Origin: CAWFXC01 sp963819735
GTDB lineage: Bacteria > Actinomycetota > Acidimicrobiia > IMCC26256 > DASPTH01
NCBI GenBank assembly: GCA_963819735.1
Contig: CAWFXC010000005.1
Location: 124,001 to 188,000 of the forward strand
Direction: 5' to 3'
Length of the DNA stretch: 64,000 nucleotides
Positions 25,613-34,515 of the stretch are shown here, in pieces. Within the stretch, counting starts at the first letter, position 1; each line of letters starts with the position of its first letter. A model generated the notes under the pieces. The model was not told the DNA's origin, ran no database searches, and saw only the letters and a program-made list of their open reading frames with translations. Both the position numbers and the translations under genes were made by a program.

Positions 25613-27316
25613 CGTGTGCTCCCCGACGCCGCGCCCGACGCAACGTGGTCGAGCTCGGCCAAGCGCGCCTGCACCAACGCCAGGAGCTCCGGGTCGCGGA
25701 CCTTGGTCGCGCTACGGGTCATCGGGATCTCACCCTCCTCGAAGAACAGGATGTGCCGGGGGACCTTGTACGACGCGACGCGCGCGGCGCAGGAACGCGC
25801 GGATCTCGTCTTCGACGGCGTCGGCGCCTTCCTTCAACGTGACCGCGAGCACGACGATCTGGTCGAGGCGGGCATCGGGTACGCCGACGACGCGCGCGAG
25901 CTTCACCGGCGCGCAGGCGCGCAGCTGCACCTCGAGCTCCGCGGGCGACACGTTGGCGCCGCCGGTCTTGATCATCTCGGTGCGGCGGCCGGTCCAGTGC
26001 ACGTTCCCGTCGGTGTCGAAGAAACCCATGTCGCCGGTGTGGAAGAACCCATCGGCATCGAGACACTCCGCGCGGGTCTGCTTCACGTAGTGCTCCATGA
26101 GGGTGGGCCCGCGCACCGCGAACTCGCCGTCGTGGTCGGGCCCGAGCTGCTCCCCCGTGTCGGGATCGATGATGCGCAGCTCGTTGCCGGGCATCAACCG
26201 ACCCGCGCTCTGCTTCATCTCGGCCCGGGTCGCAGTCGAGGAATGGGTGATGAAGATCGCGCAGGTCTCCGACAGCCCGTAGCCCACCGGCATGTTCCAG
26301 GTGGTGTCGCCCTGCACCCGGGGATGACGAGCGAACGCCGACTTGCCGAACACGCACGTGAGCGACGACAGATCGGTGGTCGCCCACTCGGGGCACTCCT
26401 CCAGCGCCGCGGTCTGGTGCGGCAGCGTGTAGGGCTCGGTGACGCGCTCGCGCGCCATGAGCCGGAGCGCGGCGACGGGTTCGAACGTCTCCTGCATCAC
26501 CCAGCACCCGCCGCCCGCGAGCGTGGCCCCCATCACGGTGTTCAAGCCGGCGCTCCAGAACACCGGGAGCGCGGCCCACAAGCGCGTGTCGGGCCGCCGG
26601 CGGAACACGCGCGCCTGGAGCCAGAACTGCAGGCTCGGGGCGCGGTGGTTGTGGAGCATGCCCTTGGGTCGGTCGGTGGTACCCGAGCTGTACACGATCG
26701 TCGCGTGGTCCGACGGGTGCACCTCGGCGATGCGCCGGTCGAGCGCGGCGTCGTCGATGCCGTCGCCACCGGCGAGGAAGGCGTCCCAGCCGATGACGTC
26801 GGACGGGTCGGAGTCGCGCTCCTCCCCGGGCGTCGTGAGCCCGACGGCGGCGACGCGCTCGAGGAAGGGGAACTGGCTCCGGTCGAGCGCGGCGACGTCG
26901 GCGACGAAGTCGCGTTCGAGGAGGCGGGTCTGCGTGAGGAGCACCGAGACGTCCGCGTGGCGGAGCAGGAATTCGAGCTCCGGCCGCGGGGAGAAGGTGG
27001 ACAGTGGGACCACCACCGCGCCGGCCATCGGTGCGCCGAGCAGGGCGGCGACCGCCTCCGGCCGGTTGCCCATGAGCACGCCCACCCGTGCTCCCTTGCC
27101 GAGGCCCGCGGCCATGACCGCCTTGGCCACCCGCCGCGCCTCGGCGCCGAGCCGGGCGTACGTCCAGCGCCGGGTGGCGCCGTCGCGCAGCGGGTCGTCG
27201 AACACGAGCGCCTCGCGGCCGGCGTGCCGCGTGCACACCTCGTGCGTGAACCCGCCGATGGTCAGGGCGCCGACGCCTTCCGCGTCGTCGAGCGACGGCC
27301 CTGCGAGCGTCGTCAT
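25609..27316 (-). CDS. AMP-dependent acyl-CoA synthetase (ANL superfamily), frameshifted near the C-terminus
   Basis: About 570 residues when joined. The ATP-binding P-loop motif YSSGTTDRPKGM, the GYGLSET motif, DGFFHTGDMGFFD and the hinge TGRRTEMIKTGGANVSP are in one frame. The last segment, RVASYKVPRHILFFEEGEIP then MTRSATKVRDPEL with the catalytic Lys region, is in another. The break falls in the run CGCCGCGCGCGTCGCG around 25775-25790 and fits loss of a CG unit or gain of one base. The downstream frame ends at 25609 with an ATGA overlap onto the MaoC-like start. It activates an unknown carboxylic acid to its CoA ester and heads the coupled run. Confidence 0.83.
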
Positions 27317-27373
27317 CCCGAGCGTTCCCCCTGTGTCCGGTGTGCCGGTCGCACGCTACAACGTCGGGACATA

Positions 27374-27385
27374 CCGACCGGTCGG
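27374..27385. promoter_or_regulatory. Perfect 12-bp palindrome CCGACCGGTCGG between two divergent ligases
   Basis: The palindrome is centred in the 110-bp gap between divergent acyl-CoA synthetase genes (starts 27316 and 27427). ACCGNNCGGT-type cores are typical of TetR-family operators that control acyl-CoA pathways, so joint control of both ligase transcripts is likely. The cognate regulator is not evident nearby. Confidence 0.5.
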
Positions 27386-27426
27386 ACGGCGATTCGGTCC
27401 CGACACCGATAGCCTCGGCGTTGCTC

Positions 27427-28893
27427 ATGGCATCGATGCCCGCCCCCGCTCCCGGTCCGGTGTTCGTCCCCCGGACCATCGCCGAGGTGTTCGACCGCGT
27501 CCTCGCGGTGGATCCCGAACGCGAGGTGTTGGTCACCCGCTCGGGCCGGTGGTCCTACGCCGGCCTCGATCGCCTCGCCGACCGCGCCGGGAACGCGCTC
27601 CGGGCCCTCGGCGTGCGCGCGGGCGACCGGGTCGCGGGATCGCTGCCCAACGATCTCGACGTGGTCGTGGCCTTCCACGGTGCGATGCGCATCGGCGCGG
27701 TGTGGGTGGGCATCAACCGGGCGCTGGCGCCACCGGAGAAGGAGTACCTGCTCGCCGACAGCGGCACGTCGTTGCTGTTGGCCGAGGAGAACCTCGACGA
27801 ATGGCATGACGCGATGGACGCCGCGGCCGACGACCCGATCGAGGACGACGTCGATCCCGACGCGCCCGCCGGCATCGCGTACACGAGTGGCACCACCGGG
27901 TTCCCAAAGGGTGCCGTGCACAGCCAGCGCAACCTGTTGCTCCCCGGCGCGGTGCTCGTCGCGTCCCGCGGCTACGGGCCCGAGTTGCGCAAAGGCGACT
28001 TCCTCCCGCTCACGATCCTCAACATGCAGGTGCTCACCACATTGCTCGTGGCGCAGGCGGGGGGTTGCAGCGTGATCATGGACGGCGCGTACGCGGCGGC
28101 CATCGCCACGACGATCCGTGAGGAGCGGGTGACGGTGTGGAACGGTCCGCCCGCGCTCGTGCATTCGATGGCCGCCGACGAATCGATCGCGCCGGGCGAC
28201 CTCGCGTCGCTCGAGGAGGTGTGGACCGGAGGGGGCGACTGCCCGGAGACGGTGCGCGCTGCCTTCGCGGCCAAGTTCGGCCGGCCGGCGCTCACCACCT
28301 ACGGCCTGAGCGAGGCACCGACCGTCGTGTCGCTCGACGACTGCGACGGATCGCACGCCGCGGGCGCGAGTGGCAAGCCGCTCCCGCATCTCGACGTGAC
28401 GATCGTCGACGGCGAGATCTGCGTGGGGCCGACGATGACCGGGCCGTGGGCCGGGGTGTACCGCCCGATGCTCGGTTACTGGGACCAGCCGGACGCGACG
28501 GCCGACGCGCTGCGCGACGGCGTGCTCCACACCGGGGATCTCGGGTTCGTCGACGACGACGGCTTCGTGCACATCCGCGATCGCGCCAGCCTGCTGATCA
28601 TCCGCGGCGGCGCGAACGTGTACCCGGCCGAGGTCGAGCGGGTACTCCACGAGCTTACCGACGTCGAGGCGTGCGCGGTCGTGGGCGTCCCCGACGAGCG
28701 GCTGGGTGAACGCGTCGTCGCCGCGGTGCAGCTGCGGCCGGGGGCGACGCTCACGGCCGACGATCTCACCGCCCACTGCCTGGCCAACCTCGCCCGCTAC
28801 AAGGTGCCGGAACGGTGGCTCTTCGTCGACGGCTTCGAACGCAACTCGATGGGCAAGATCCAGCGGCGCGCCCTGCCCGCGCTGTTCGCCTGA
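27427..28893 (+). CDS. AMP-dependent acyl-CoA synthetase (ANL superfamily)
   Basis: About 488 residues and intact. Core motifs are AYTSGTTGFPKGAVHSQ (P-loop), TTYGLSEAP, HTGDLGFVDDDG, the hinge IRDRASLLIIRGGANVYP, and the C-terminal NSMGKIQRRAL with the catalytic Lys. It forms an acyl-adenylate and then a CoA thioester. It diverges from the other ligase across the palindrome at 27374-27385 and converges on an SDR gene 19 bp away. Substrate unknown. Confidence 0.9.
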   Translation: MASMPAPAPGPVFVPRTIAEVFDRVLAVDPEREVLVTRSGRWSYAGLDRLADRAGNALRALGVRAGDRVAGSLPNDLDVVVAFHGAMRIGAVWVGINRALAPPEKEYLLADSGTSLLLAEENLDEWHDAMDAAADDPIEDDVDPDAPAGIAYTSGTTGFPKGAVHSQRNLLLPGAVLVASRGYGPELRKGDFLPLTILNMQVLTTLLVAQAGGCSVIMDGAYAAAIATTIREERVTVWNGPPALVHSMAADESIAPGDLASLEEVWTGGGDCPETVRAAFAAKFGRPALTTYGLSEAPTVVSLDDCDGSHAAGASGKPLPHLDVTIVDGEICVGPTMTGPWAGVYRPMLGYWDQPDATADALRDGVLHTGDLGFVDDDGFVHIRDRASLLIIRGGANVYPAEVERVLHELTDVEACAVVGVPDERLGERVVAAVQLRPGATLTADDLTAHCLANLARYKVPERWLFVDGFERNSMGKIQRRALPALFA

Positions 28894-28912
28894 CCGGCTT
28901 CAGGAACCGGCT

Positions 28913-29704
28913 TCAGCAACCGCGGAGCGTGCCGCCGTCGACTGCGAGGCACGCACCGGTGATCCAGCTCGCGGACTCGCCGGCGAGGAACACGACCGCC
29001 GCCGCCACCTCGGCCGGGTCGCCGAAGCGCCCGACGGCCGGCGGATCCTTCTCCATCATCTTCGCCATCACTTCGTCGGGGGTGGTCGACTGGCGTTCCG
29101 CGGCCGCGGCGGCGTTGGCCTCGACCCCCTCGGTGAGGGTGACGCCGGGGACGATGCAGTTGGTGAGCACGCCGTCGGCCGAGAACGCCTTCGCCAGGTT
29201 CTTCGAGTAGTTGATCAGCGCCGCCTTGGCCGCGGAGTACGGGCCGAAGTAGGGATCGGGCTCGAGCCCGAACGTCGACGCGACGTTGATGATACGACCC
29301 CAGCCCGCCGCCTGCATGACGGGCAGGCAGGCCTGCGTGAGCCGCACCGCGGAGAAGAAGTTCTGTTCGAACCCGGCCTGCCAGTCATCGGCGGTGAGGG
29401 CGAGCAGCTTGCGGGGCACGTTGCCGCCCGCGTTGTTGACCAGGATGTCGATACGCCCGAACTCGTCGACCGCGCGTTGCGCGATGTGTGCCGCGGCGTG
29501 GCGTTCGACGAGGTCGACGGCCACGACGAGGGCGCGCACCTCGAGCGCTTCGGCGACACCTGCCGTCGACTCGAGCTCGGAGGGATCGCGACCACACAAC
29601 ACGACGTGACAGCCTTCGGCGGCGAGGTCGATGCCGATCTGGCGCCCGATCCCGCGGCTGGCCCCGGTGACGACCGCCACCCGACCCTCGAGCCCGAGCT
29701 CCAT
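28913..29704 (-). CDS. Short-chain dehydrogenase/reductase (SDR)
   Basis: 263 residues with the full classical motif set: TGASRGIG near residue 14, NNAGG, Ser in INVASTFG, YSAAK, and a C-terminal LAVDGGTLRG. It is FabG-like in architecture. Its ATG overlaps the stop of the upstream glyoxalase-fold gene by one base (TGATG), indicating coupling. Probable role: oxidation of a 3-hydroxyacyl or alcohol intermediate; the position beside the CoA-ligase block supports this only weakly. Confidence 0.88.
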   Translation of the reverse strand: MELGLEGRVAVVTGASRGIGRQIGIDLAAEGCHVVLCGRDPSELESTAGVAEALEVRALVVAVDLVERHAAAHIAQRAVDEFGRIDILVNNAGGNVPRKLLALTADDWQAGFEQNFFSAVRLTQACLPVMQAAGWGRIINVASTFGLEPDPYFGPYSAAKAALINYSKNLAKAFSADGVLTNCIVPGVTLTEGVEANAAAAAERQSTTPDEVMAKMMEKDPPAVGRFGDPAEVAAAVVFLAGESASWITGACLAVDGGTLRGC

Positions 29705-30150
29705 CAGGTTCCGTCCGCGAGGCTGTCCCGGTATCCCATGTGCAACAGCTCGACCAGCTGGCCGTCGGGATCGCGGACGAACACGCCGCCGCCGATGTCG
29801 GTGTCGGCGAGCACGTGTCCGCCGAACTCGGTGACGCGGGCGCAGGTGGCCGCGACGTCGTCGACGCTCACCGACAGGTGGGTGAGGCCGGGCTCGTTCA
29901 TCACCCGTTCGCGGGGCGGGAGGGCGGCGGCGCCGGTGCCGCCGAAGTGCAGCAACTCGAGCACGAAACCGTCGCGCCGGAGGTAACAGGCGGTGAGGCC
30001 GACGGGCGGGGCGACCCGCAGCATCCGGTCAGTGGGGGAGTCGGGCACTGTGATCTCGCGCCACACTTCGAACCCCAGCACCTCGACGTAGAAGCGGCGC
30101 GCCCGTCCGAGGTCGGTCACGCACTGCCCGACGTGGTTGAACACGATCAT
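29704..30150 (-). CDS. VOC family (glyoxalase/bleomycin resistance/dioxygenase fold) protein
   Basis: About 148 residues with two beta-alpha-beta-beta-beta modules: FNHVGQCVTDLGRARRFY with the first metal His, FVLELLHFG, then LTHLSVSVDDVAATCARV, and DPDGQLVELLHMG with the C-terminal Glu. The H-x-H-E pattern fits a metal-dependent lyase, epimerase or ring-cleavage enzyme. The start at 30150 (MIVFNHVG) matches the fold; an upstream in-frame ATG adds six residues. It is coupled to the SDR downstream. Confidence 0.87.
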   Translation of the reverse strand: MIVFNHVGQCVTDLGRARRFYVEVLGFEVWREITVPDSPTDRMLRVAPPVGLTACYLRRDGFVLELLHFGGTGAAALPPRERVMNEPGLTHLSVSVDDVAATCARVTEFGGHVLADTDIGGGVFVRDPDGQLVELLHMGYRDSLADGT

Positions 30151-30188
30151 CGCGGCATCCTCGCACACCGATCCGTCGACCGCCCCGG

Positions 30189-30235
30189 TTCAGTGCGCAG
30201 TCCGCGCCCTCGGCGGTCGCCGATCGCGCACTGAA
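30189..30235. terminator. Inverted repeat between the MFS and VOC genes, candidate terminator
   Basis: TTCAGTGCGC (30189-30198) and GCGCACTGAA (30226-30235) form a perfect 10-bp stem around a 27-base GC-rich loop. It lies 38 bases beyond the MFS stop and upstream of the VOC gene, both on the minus strand. Confidence 0.45.
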
Positions 30236-30272
30236 TCCGGATGAGCGCGGCCGGCGGCTCGCGCCGGGCGGC

Positions 30273-31865
30273 TCAGGCGACGGCGGAGACCTCGTCGTCG
30301 ACGAGCACGTCGAGATCGTCCTCGAGCACTTCCTCGCGTCGCGACGCGCCGCGCACGAACACGAACAACGCACCGAGCAGGAGCAGGACGGTGCCGACGC
30401 CGACGGCATAGCGCATGCCGCTGGTGAACGCGTCGCGCGCCACCGCGGTGAACGCGCCGCCGTCGGGCAGGTTGTGCGCGATCTGGATCGCGATGGCGGG
30501 CGCTTCCCGGGCCTGCGCGGCCACGGATCCGGGGAGGCCGGACAAGTGGCCGTCGATGCTGTGTCGGTAGCCGATGTTGAACGCGCTCCCGAGGATCGCC
30601 ACGCCGAACGCGGCACCGAGCTCGCGCGCGGTGTCGTTGACCGCCGACGCCACGCCCTGCTTGGCGCGGGGGAGGGAGGCGACGATGGCGTTGGTCGCCG
30701 GGGTCATCGCCAGCGCGGCCCCGGTGCCGATCACGAGCGTGGCGGCGAGGAACGGCCAGAACCCGCTCCCGGGCGTCAGCGTGGCGAAGAACGCGAAGCC
30801 GGCGGCCGACACGAGGAGACCGAGGCCCCCGACCAGCTTGTGGCCGTAGCGCTCCGACATCGTGCCCGACACCGCCGAGATCGGGAGCATGAGCACGGCC
30901 ATCGGCGTGAGCGCCAGCGCGGCGGTGAAGGTGCCGTAACCGAGTACGAGCTGGAGGAACTGCAACGACACGAAGAAGAAGCCGAACATGGCGAAGAACT
31001 GGAGGAACAACGACGCCGACCCGGTGGCGAACCCGCGGTGGCCGAACAGTCGCGGGTCGAGCAGCGGCGCGTCGGACCGCAACTCGGCCAGCACGAACAG
31101 CACGATCATCACCGCGCCGCCGATCAGCCCGACGAGGGTGATCGGGTCGGTCCAGCCCCGCACCGGCCCTTCGATGATGCCGAAGACGAGCAGGCCGATC
31201 CCGATCGCGGAGAGCGTCGAACCGAGGGGGTCGAGGCTCACCCGCTCGGTCGCGCGCGTGGTCGGCACCACCAGGATGATGCCGACGAGGGCGATGAACG
31301 CCAGCGCGGCGGTGACGATGAACACCGAGCCCCAGTAGAACTCCTCGAGCAGTGCCCCCGACACCAGGATCCCGAGCGTTCCCCCCGCGCCGGCGAAACC
31401 GGCCCAGATGCCGACGGCCTTGGCGCGCTCCTCGGGCGGGAACACGCTGGTGATCGTCGACAGCGTGCCCGGCATGAGCAGCGCGGCGCCGATGCCCATC
31501 ACCGCGCGGCACGCGATCAGTTGGCTCGAGGATCCGGCGACGGCGCCGACCGCGGCCGCGACCCCGAACAGGGTGGTGCCGGCGATCAGCGCGCCGCGGC
31601 GTCCGTAGCGGTCGCCCAGCGCGCCGGCGGGCAGCAGCAGCGCGGCCAGGGTGATGGCGTAGGCGTCGACGATCCACTGCTGCGACGACTGGCTCGCCCC
31701 GAGGTCCTCGGAGAGGTGGGGCAGGGCGTTGGCGAGCATCGAGACCCCCGCCACGACCATCACCAGCGCCAGGCACATCACGAAGAGGATGAGGTTCCGG
31801 CGCTCGAAGGCGGCGGGGGCGGTGGGGACGCCGGGTCGGGGGGGAGCGACCGGGTCGGTGGACAT
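30273..31865 (-). CDS. MFS transporter, DHA2 (EmrB/QacA-like) drug efflux family
   Basis: About 530 residues with 14 predicted transmembrane helices. GALGDRYGRRGALIAG is the MFS motif A between helices 2 and 3, and MLPGTLSTITSVFPPEERAK matches DHA2 proteins; the ESLPRAKQGV-like segment near helix 11 (SLPRAKQGVASAVNDTAR) is typical of this family. It exports hydrophobic compounds by proton antiport. GAGAGGAAG precedes ATG 31865. It is divergent from a TetR regulator, with an inverted repeat between them, so substrate-induced derepression is likely. Confidence 0.9.
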   Translation of the reverse strand: MSTDPVAPPRPGVPTAPAAFERRNLILFVMCLALVMVVAGVSMLANALPHLSEDLGASQSSQQWIVDAYAITLAALLLPAGALGDRYGRRGALIAGTTLFGVAAAVGAVAGSSSQLIACRAVMGIGAALLMPGTLSTITSVFPPEERAKAVGIWAGFAGAGGTLGILVSGALLEEFYWGSVFIVTAALAFIALVGIILVVPTTRATERVSLDPLGSTLSAIGIGLLVFGIIEGPVRGWTDPITLVGLIGGAVMIVLFVLAELRSDAPLLDPRLFGHRGFATGSASLFLQFFAMFGFFFVSLQFLQLVLGYGTFTAALALTPMAVLMLPISAVSGTMSERYGHKLVGGLGLLVSAAGFAFFATLTPGSGFWPFLAATLVIGTGAALAMTPATNAIVASLPRAKQGVASAVNDTARELGAAFGVAILGSAFNIGYRHSIDGHLSGLPGSVAAQAREAPAIAIQIAHNLPDGGAFTAVARDAFTSGMRYAVGVGTVLLLLGALFVFVRGASRREEVLEDDLDVLVDDEVSAVA

Positions 31866-31912
31866 GGTGACTTCCTCTCGGGTGGGTACACTCGACGCCG
31901 ATGTGGACGGCG

Positions 31913-31940
31913 CCTCCGGTACTATACGGAGGAAGCCTCC
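31913..31940. promoter_or_regulatory. Inverted repeat CCTCCG-N8-CGGAGG plus extra half-site, candidate TetR operator
   Basis: CCTCCG (31913-31918) and CGGAGG (31927-31932) flank TACTATA, a -10-like stretch, and a further CCTCC lies at 31936-31940. The site sits in the 100-bp gap between the divergent efflux pump and TetR genes, the usual place for autoregulation. Confidence 0.5.
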
Positions 31941-31965
31941 ACTTTGCAACCCGTCCGGGGGGACA

Positions 31966-32619
31966 ATGACCAAGATCGAACCGGCCCAGACCGAATCCGC
32001 CACCGCCCCGACCGCCCCGAACGAGGGCATCGACGGCGCGGTGCCAGGGGCGCGGCGCCAGCGGGCCGACGCGCGGCGCAACGCGGAGCGGGTGCTGGAG
32101 GCGGCGCGTGCGGTGTTCGCCGAGCAGGGACCCGACGCGTCGTTGGAGGAGATCGCCCGGCGCGCCGGGGTGGGCATCGGCACGCTGTACCGCCACTTCC
32201 CGACGCGTGAGGTGCTGATCGAGACGGTGTTCCGCGACCGCATCGACGCGTCACGCGCGCGGGCGGAGCAACTGCTCGAGTCCGACGCACCGGGCGACGC
32301 CCTGGCCGCGTGGCTCCGGGAGCAATTGTTGCAGGCGTCGGAGTGTCAGGGGCTCGGCGCGTCGGCGATGATCATGATGCTCGACGACGAAGCCGGGCGC
32401 CCCAGCGTCTGTGAGGAGATGCGCGAGGCCAGCGCCAAGTTGCTGGCGCGCGCGCAGGAGTCGGGCGACGTGCGCGCCGACGCCGACATCGACGACCTCG
32501 TGCGGTTGGTCAGTGCGATCGGCCTCGCCACCGAAGACGCCCCCGACCGCGCCGCGCAGGCCGACCGCATGCTCGCACTCGTGCTCGACGGCGCGCGTGC
32601 GTCGCCGCCCGCCGGCTGA
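31966..32619 (+). CDS. TetR family transcriptional regulator
   Basis: About 217 residues. An unstructured N-terminal 30 residues precede the helix-turn-helix region RRNAERVLEAARAVFAEQG and EEIARRAGVGIGTLYRHFPT, the TetR DNA-binding signature, followed by an all-helical ligand domain. It most likely represses the divergent efflux pump and itself. The ATG at 31966 follows a GGGGGG ribosome site. It converges on the monooxygenase gene with no spacer. Confidence 0.9.
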   Translation: MTKIEPAQTESATAPTAPNEGIDGAVPGARRQRADARRNAERVLEAARAVFAEQGPDASLEEIARRAGVGIGTLYRHFPTREVLIETVFRDRIDASRARAEQLLESDAPGDALAAWLREQLLQASECQGLGASAMIMMLDDEAGRPSVCEEMREASAKLLARAQESGDVRADADIDDLVRLVSAIGLATEDAPDRAAQADRMLALVLDGARASPPAG

Positions 32620-34506
32620 CTACAGCGAACCGAGCAACTCGTAGTCGGCGGGATCCGGTTCGCGGGTCAGCAGCCAGAACTCGAGCAATGAGAACGGCCA
32701 GCACTGTGTGACGCGCCCGCGCGCGTTCTTGTACCAGCTGTTCACCTCGGAGCCGCCCCACACCATGTTGCGGTTGCCGTCGTCGATGCGCGCGTTGTAC
32801 GCGTCGTGCGCCTCGGCTCGGCAGTCGAGCGCGGCGTGGCCGGTTTCGAACAGCCGACGGATGCACCCCAGGATGTAGTGCACCTCCGACTCCGAGAAGA
32901 AGATGATGCTCCCGTTGGCGACGATGTTGGTGTTGGGCCCGTAGAGGCAGAAGAAGTTCGGGAACCCGGGGAGCGTGATGCCGAGGTAGGCGCGCGCCTC
33001 GCCGTCCCAGTGCTCGTGGAGGTCGACGCCGCCCCGCCCGACGACCTGCATCGGGGTGAGGAACTCCGAGGCGTGGAAACCGGTGGCGTAGACGATCGCG
33101 TCGACCGCGTGCTCCTCGCCGTTTCCGGTCACGATGCCGCGGGGCGTGATCTCGGTGATCTTCTCGGTGACGAGGCGGACGTTGTCGCGGGTGAGCGCAC
33201 CCGCCCAACTCCCGTTGTCGAGCAGCGGACGCTTGGCGAGCGGGGGATAGGTGGGGACGACGTGATCGCGCAGCGCGGGCGCGTCGGCAAACTGCTCCTC
33301 GAGGTAGCCGGTCAGCCAGTCGCGCAGGGCGTCGTTCGCTACGCCGCCGACCTTGCCTTCGGCGGCGCGCTCCGGATCGGTGCGGGCGGCGGCGAGGAGA
33401 CCTTCGGCCATGAACCAGAACAGGACCATGCGGTACCACTGGCAGTAGTGCGGCACGTGTTCGAACAGCCAACGCAGGCCGGCGGGGAGCGGGGCGTGGT
33501 AGTCGGGCGACGGGATGAACCAGTTCGGCGTGCGCTGGAACACGACGAGCTCGGCCGCGTCCTCCGCGATCACCGGGATGCACTGGATGCCGCTGGCGCC
33601 GGTGCCGACGACCGCGACGCGCTTGCCGCGGAGATCGACGTCGTGACGCCACTGCGCGGTGTGGAACGCGGGTCCTGCGAACGCGTCACGTCCCGGGATG
33701 TCGGGCAGCTTGGGGCGGTTGAGCTGACCGACGCCACTGATCACCGCGTTGGCCGCGAACGATTCCTCGCCGCCGTCGGCCGCGCGCAACCGCAACGTCC
33801 ACGACGAGGTGTCGTCGTCGAACTCGGCGCGCTCCACCGCGGTTCCGAACCGGATGTGCTCCCACACGCCGAACTCCTTGGCGCAGGAGCGGAAATACTC
33901 GAGCAGCACCGCCTGCGGTGAGAAGAAGTCGGGCCAGTCGTGTCGTTGGGCGAACGAGTAGCTGTAGACGTGGTTGGGCACGTCGACCCGGCACCCGGGA
34001 TACGTGTTCTCGAGCCAGGTCCCACCGACGTCGTGGTTCTTCTCGAAGATCACGAACGGCACACCCGCCTGCTGGAGCCGGTGCGCCGCCGCGATCCCCG
34101 ACATCCCCGCGCCCACGATCGCGACCCGGAAGTCGGTGTCTGGCGCGAGCGCGTCCTTGTGCCAGGTGGGGGCGCCGGGGTCGTCGTCGGCGATGGCGAG
34201 CTCGGCGGTGACGAGCGGCAGCCAGTCGTCACCGACTTCGACGCCGACCGCGTACTCCATCATCCGGCGAAGGTCGGCCGGCGCGGGCGCCGGCGCCACG
34301 AATCCGCCGCCGTCGCGGAATCGCCGCAGCGCGTCGAGTGCCACTTCGAACCGGTCCTCGGACTGCGCGTCGGTGTCGAGGAGTGAGCGATCCCCGGTGA
34401 TCTGCGCCAGCGCGGCGAACAGCGAGGGGAAGTGCGCGTCGGCGAGGGCCGCGCGGATCTCGCCGTCGGCGGCGGGCAACGGCTGGACCGGCGGCGCGAT
34501 CGACAC
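32620..34506 (-). CDS. Flavin-containing monooxygenase, Baeyer-Villiger type
   Basis: 628 residues. A helical N-terminal extension (about 115 residues) precedes the FAD Rossmann motif GAGMSGIAAAHRL near 135 and the NHDVGGTWLENTYPGCRVD segment. The fingerprint FxGxxxHxxxW appears as FAGPAFHTAQW near 278, followed by the NADPH-binding VVGTGASGIQ. The long N-terminal extension is typical of actinobacterial type I Baeyer-Villiger monooxygenases. It inserts oxygen into a ketone to give an ester or lactone. It lies 9 bp downstream of an SDR that could supply the ketone. Confidence 0.88.
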   Translation of the reverse strand: MSIAPPVQPLPAADGEIRAALADAHFPSLFAALAQITGDRSLLDTDAQSEDRFEVALDALRRFRDGGGFVAPAPAPADLRRMMEYAVGVEVGDDWLPLVTAELAIADDDPGAPTWHKDALAPDTDFRVAIVGAGMSGIAAAHRLQQAGVPFVIFEKNHDVGGTWLENTYPGCRVDVPNHVYSYSFAQRHDWPDFFSPQAVLLEYFRSCAKEFGVWEHIRFGTAVERAEFDDDTSSWTLRLRAADGGEESFAANAVISGVGQLNRPKLPDIPGRDAFAGPAFHTAQWRHDVDLRGKRVAVVGTGASGIQCIPVIAEDAAELVVFQRTPNWFIPSPDYHAPLPAGLRWLFEHVPHYCQWYRMVLFWFMAEGLLAAARTDPERAAEGKVGGVANDALRDWLTGYLEEQFADAPALRDHVVPTYPPLAKRPLLDNGSWAGALTRDNVRLVTEKITEITPRGIVTGNGEEHAVDAIVYATGFHASEFLTPMQVVGRGGVDLHEHWDGEARAYLGITLPGFPNFFCLYGPNTNIVANGSIIFFSESEVHYILGCIRRLFETGHAALDCRAEAHDAYNARIDDGNRNMVWGGSEVNSWYKNARGRVTQCWPFSLLEFWLLTREPDPADYELLGSL

Positions 34507-34515
34507 GGCCGATCC

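Noticed and set aside
25451..27412. Long plus-strand ORF (about 650 codons) opposite the acyl-CoA synthetase
   Set aside because: Antisense shadow caused by high GC; the minus strand carries complete ANL motifs.
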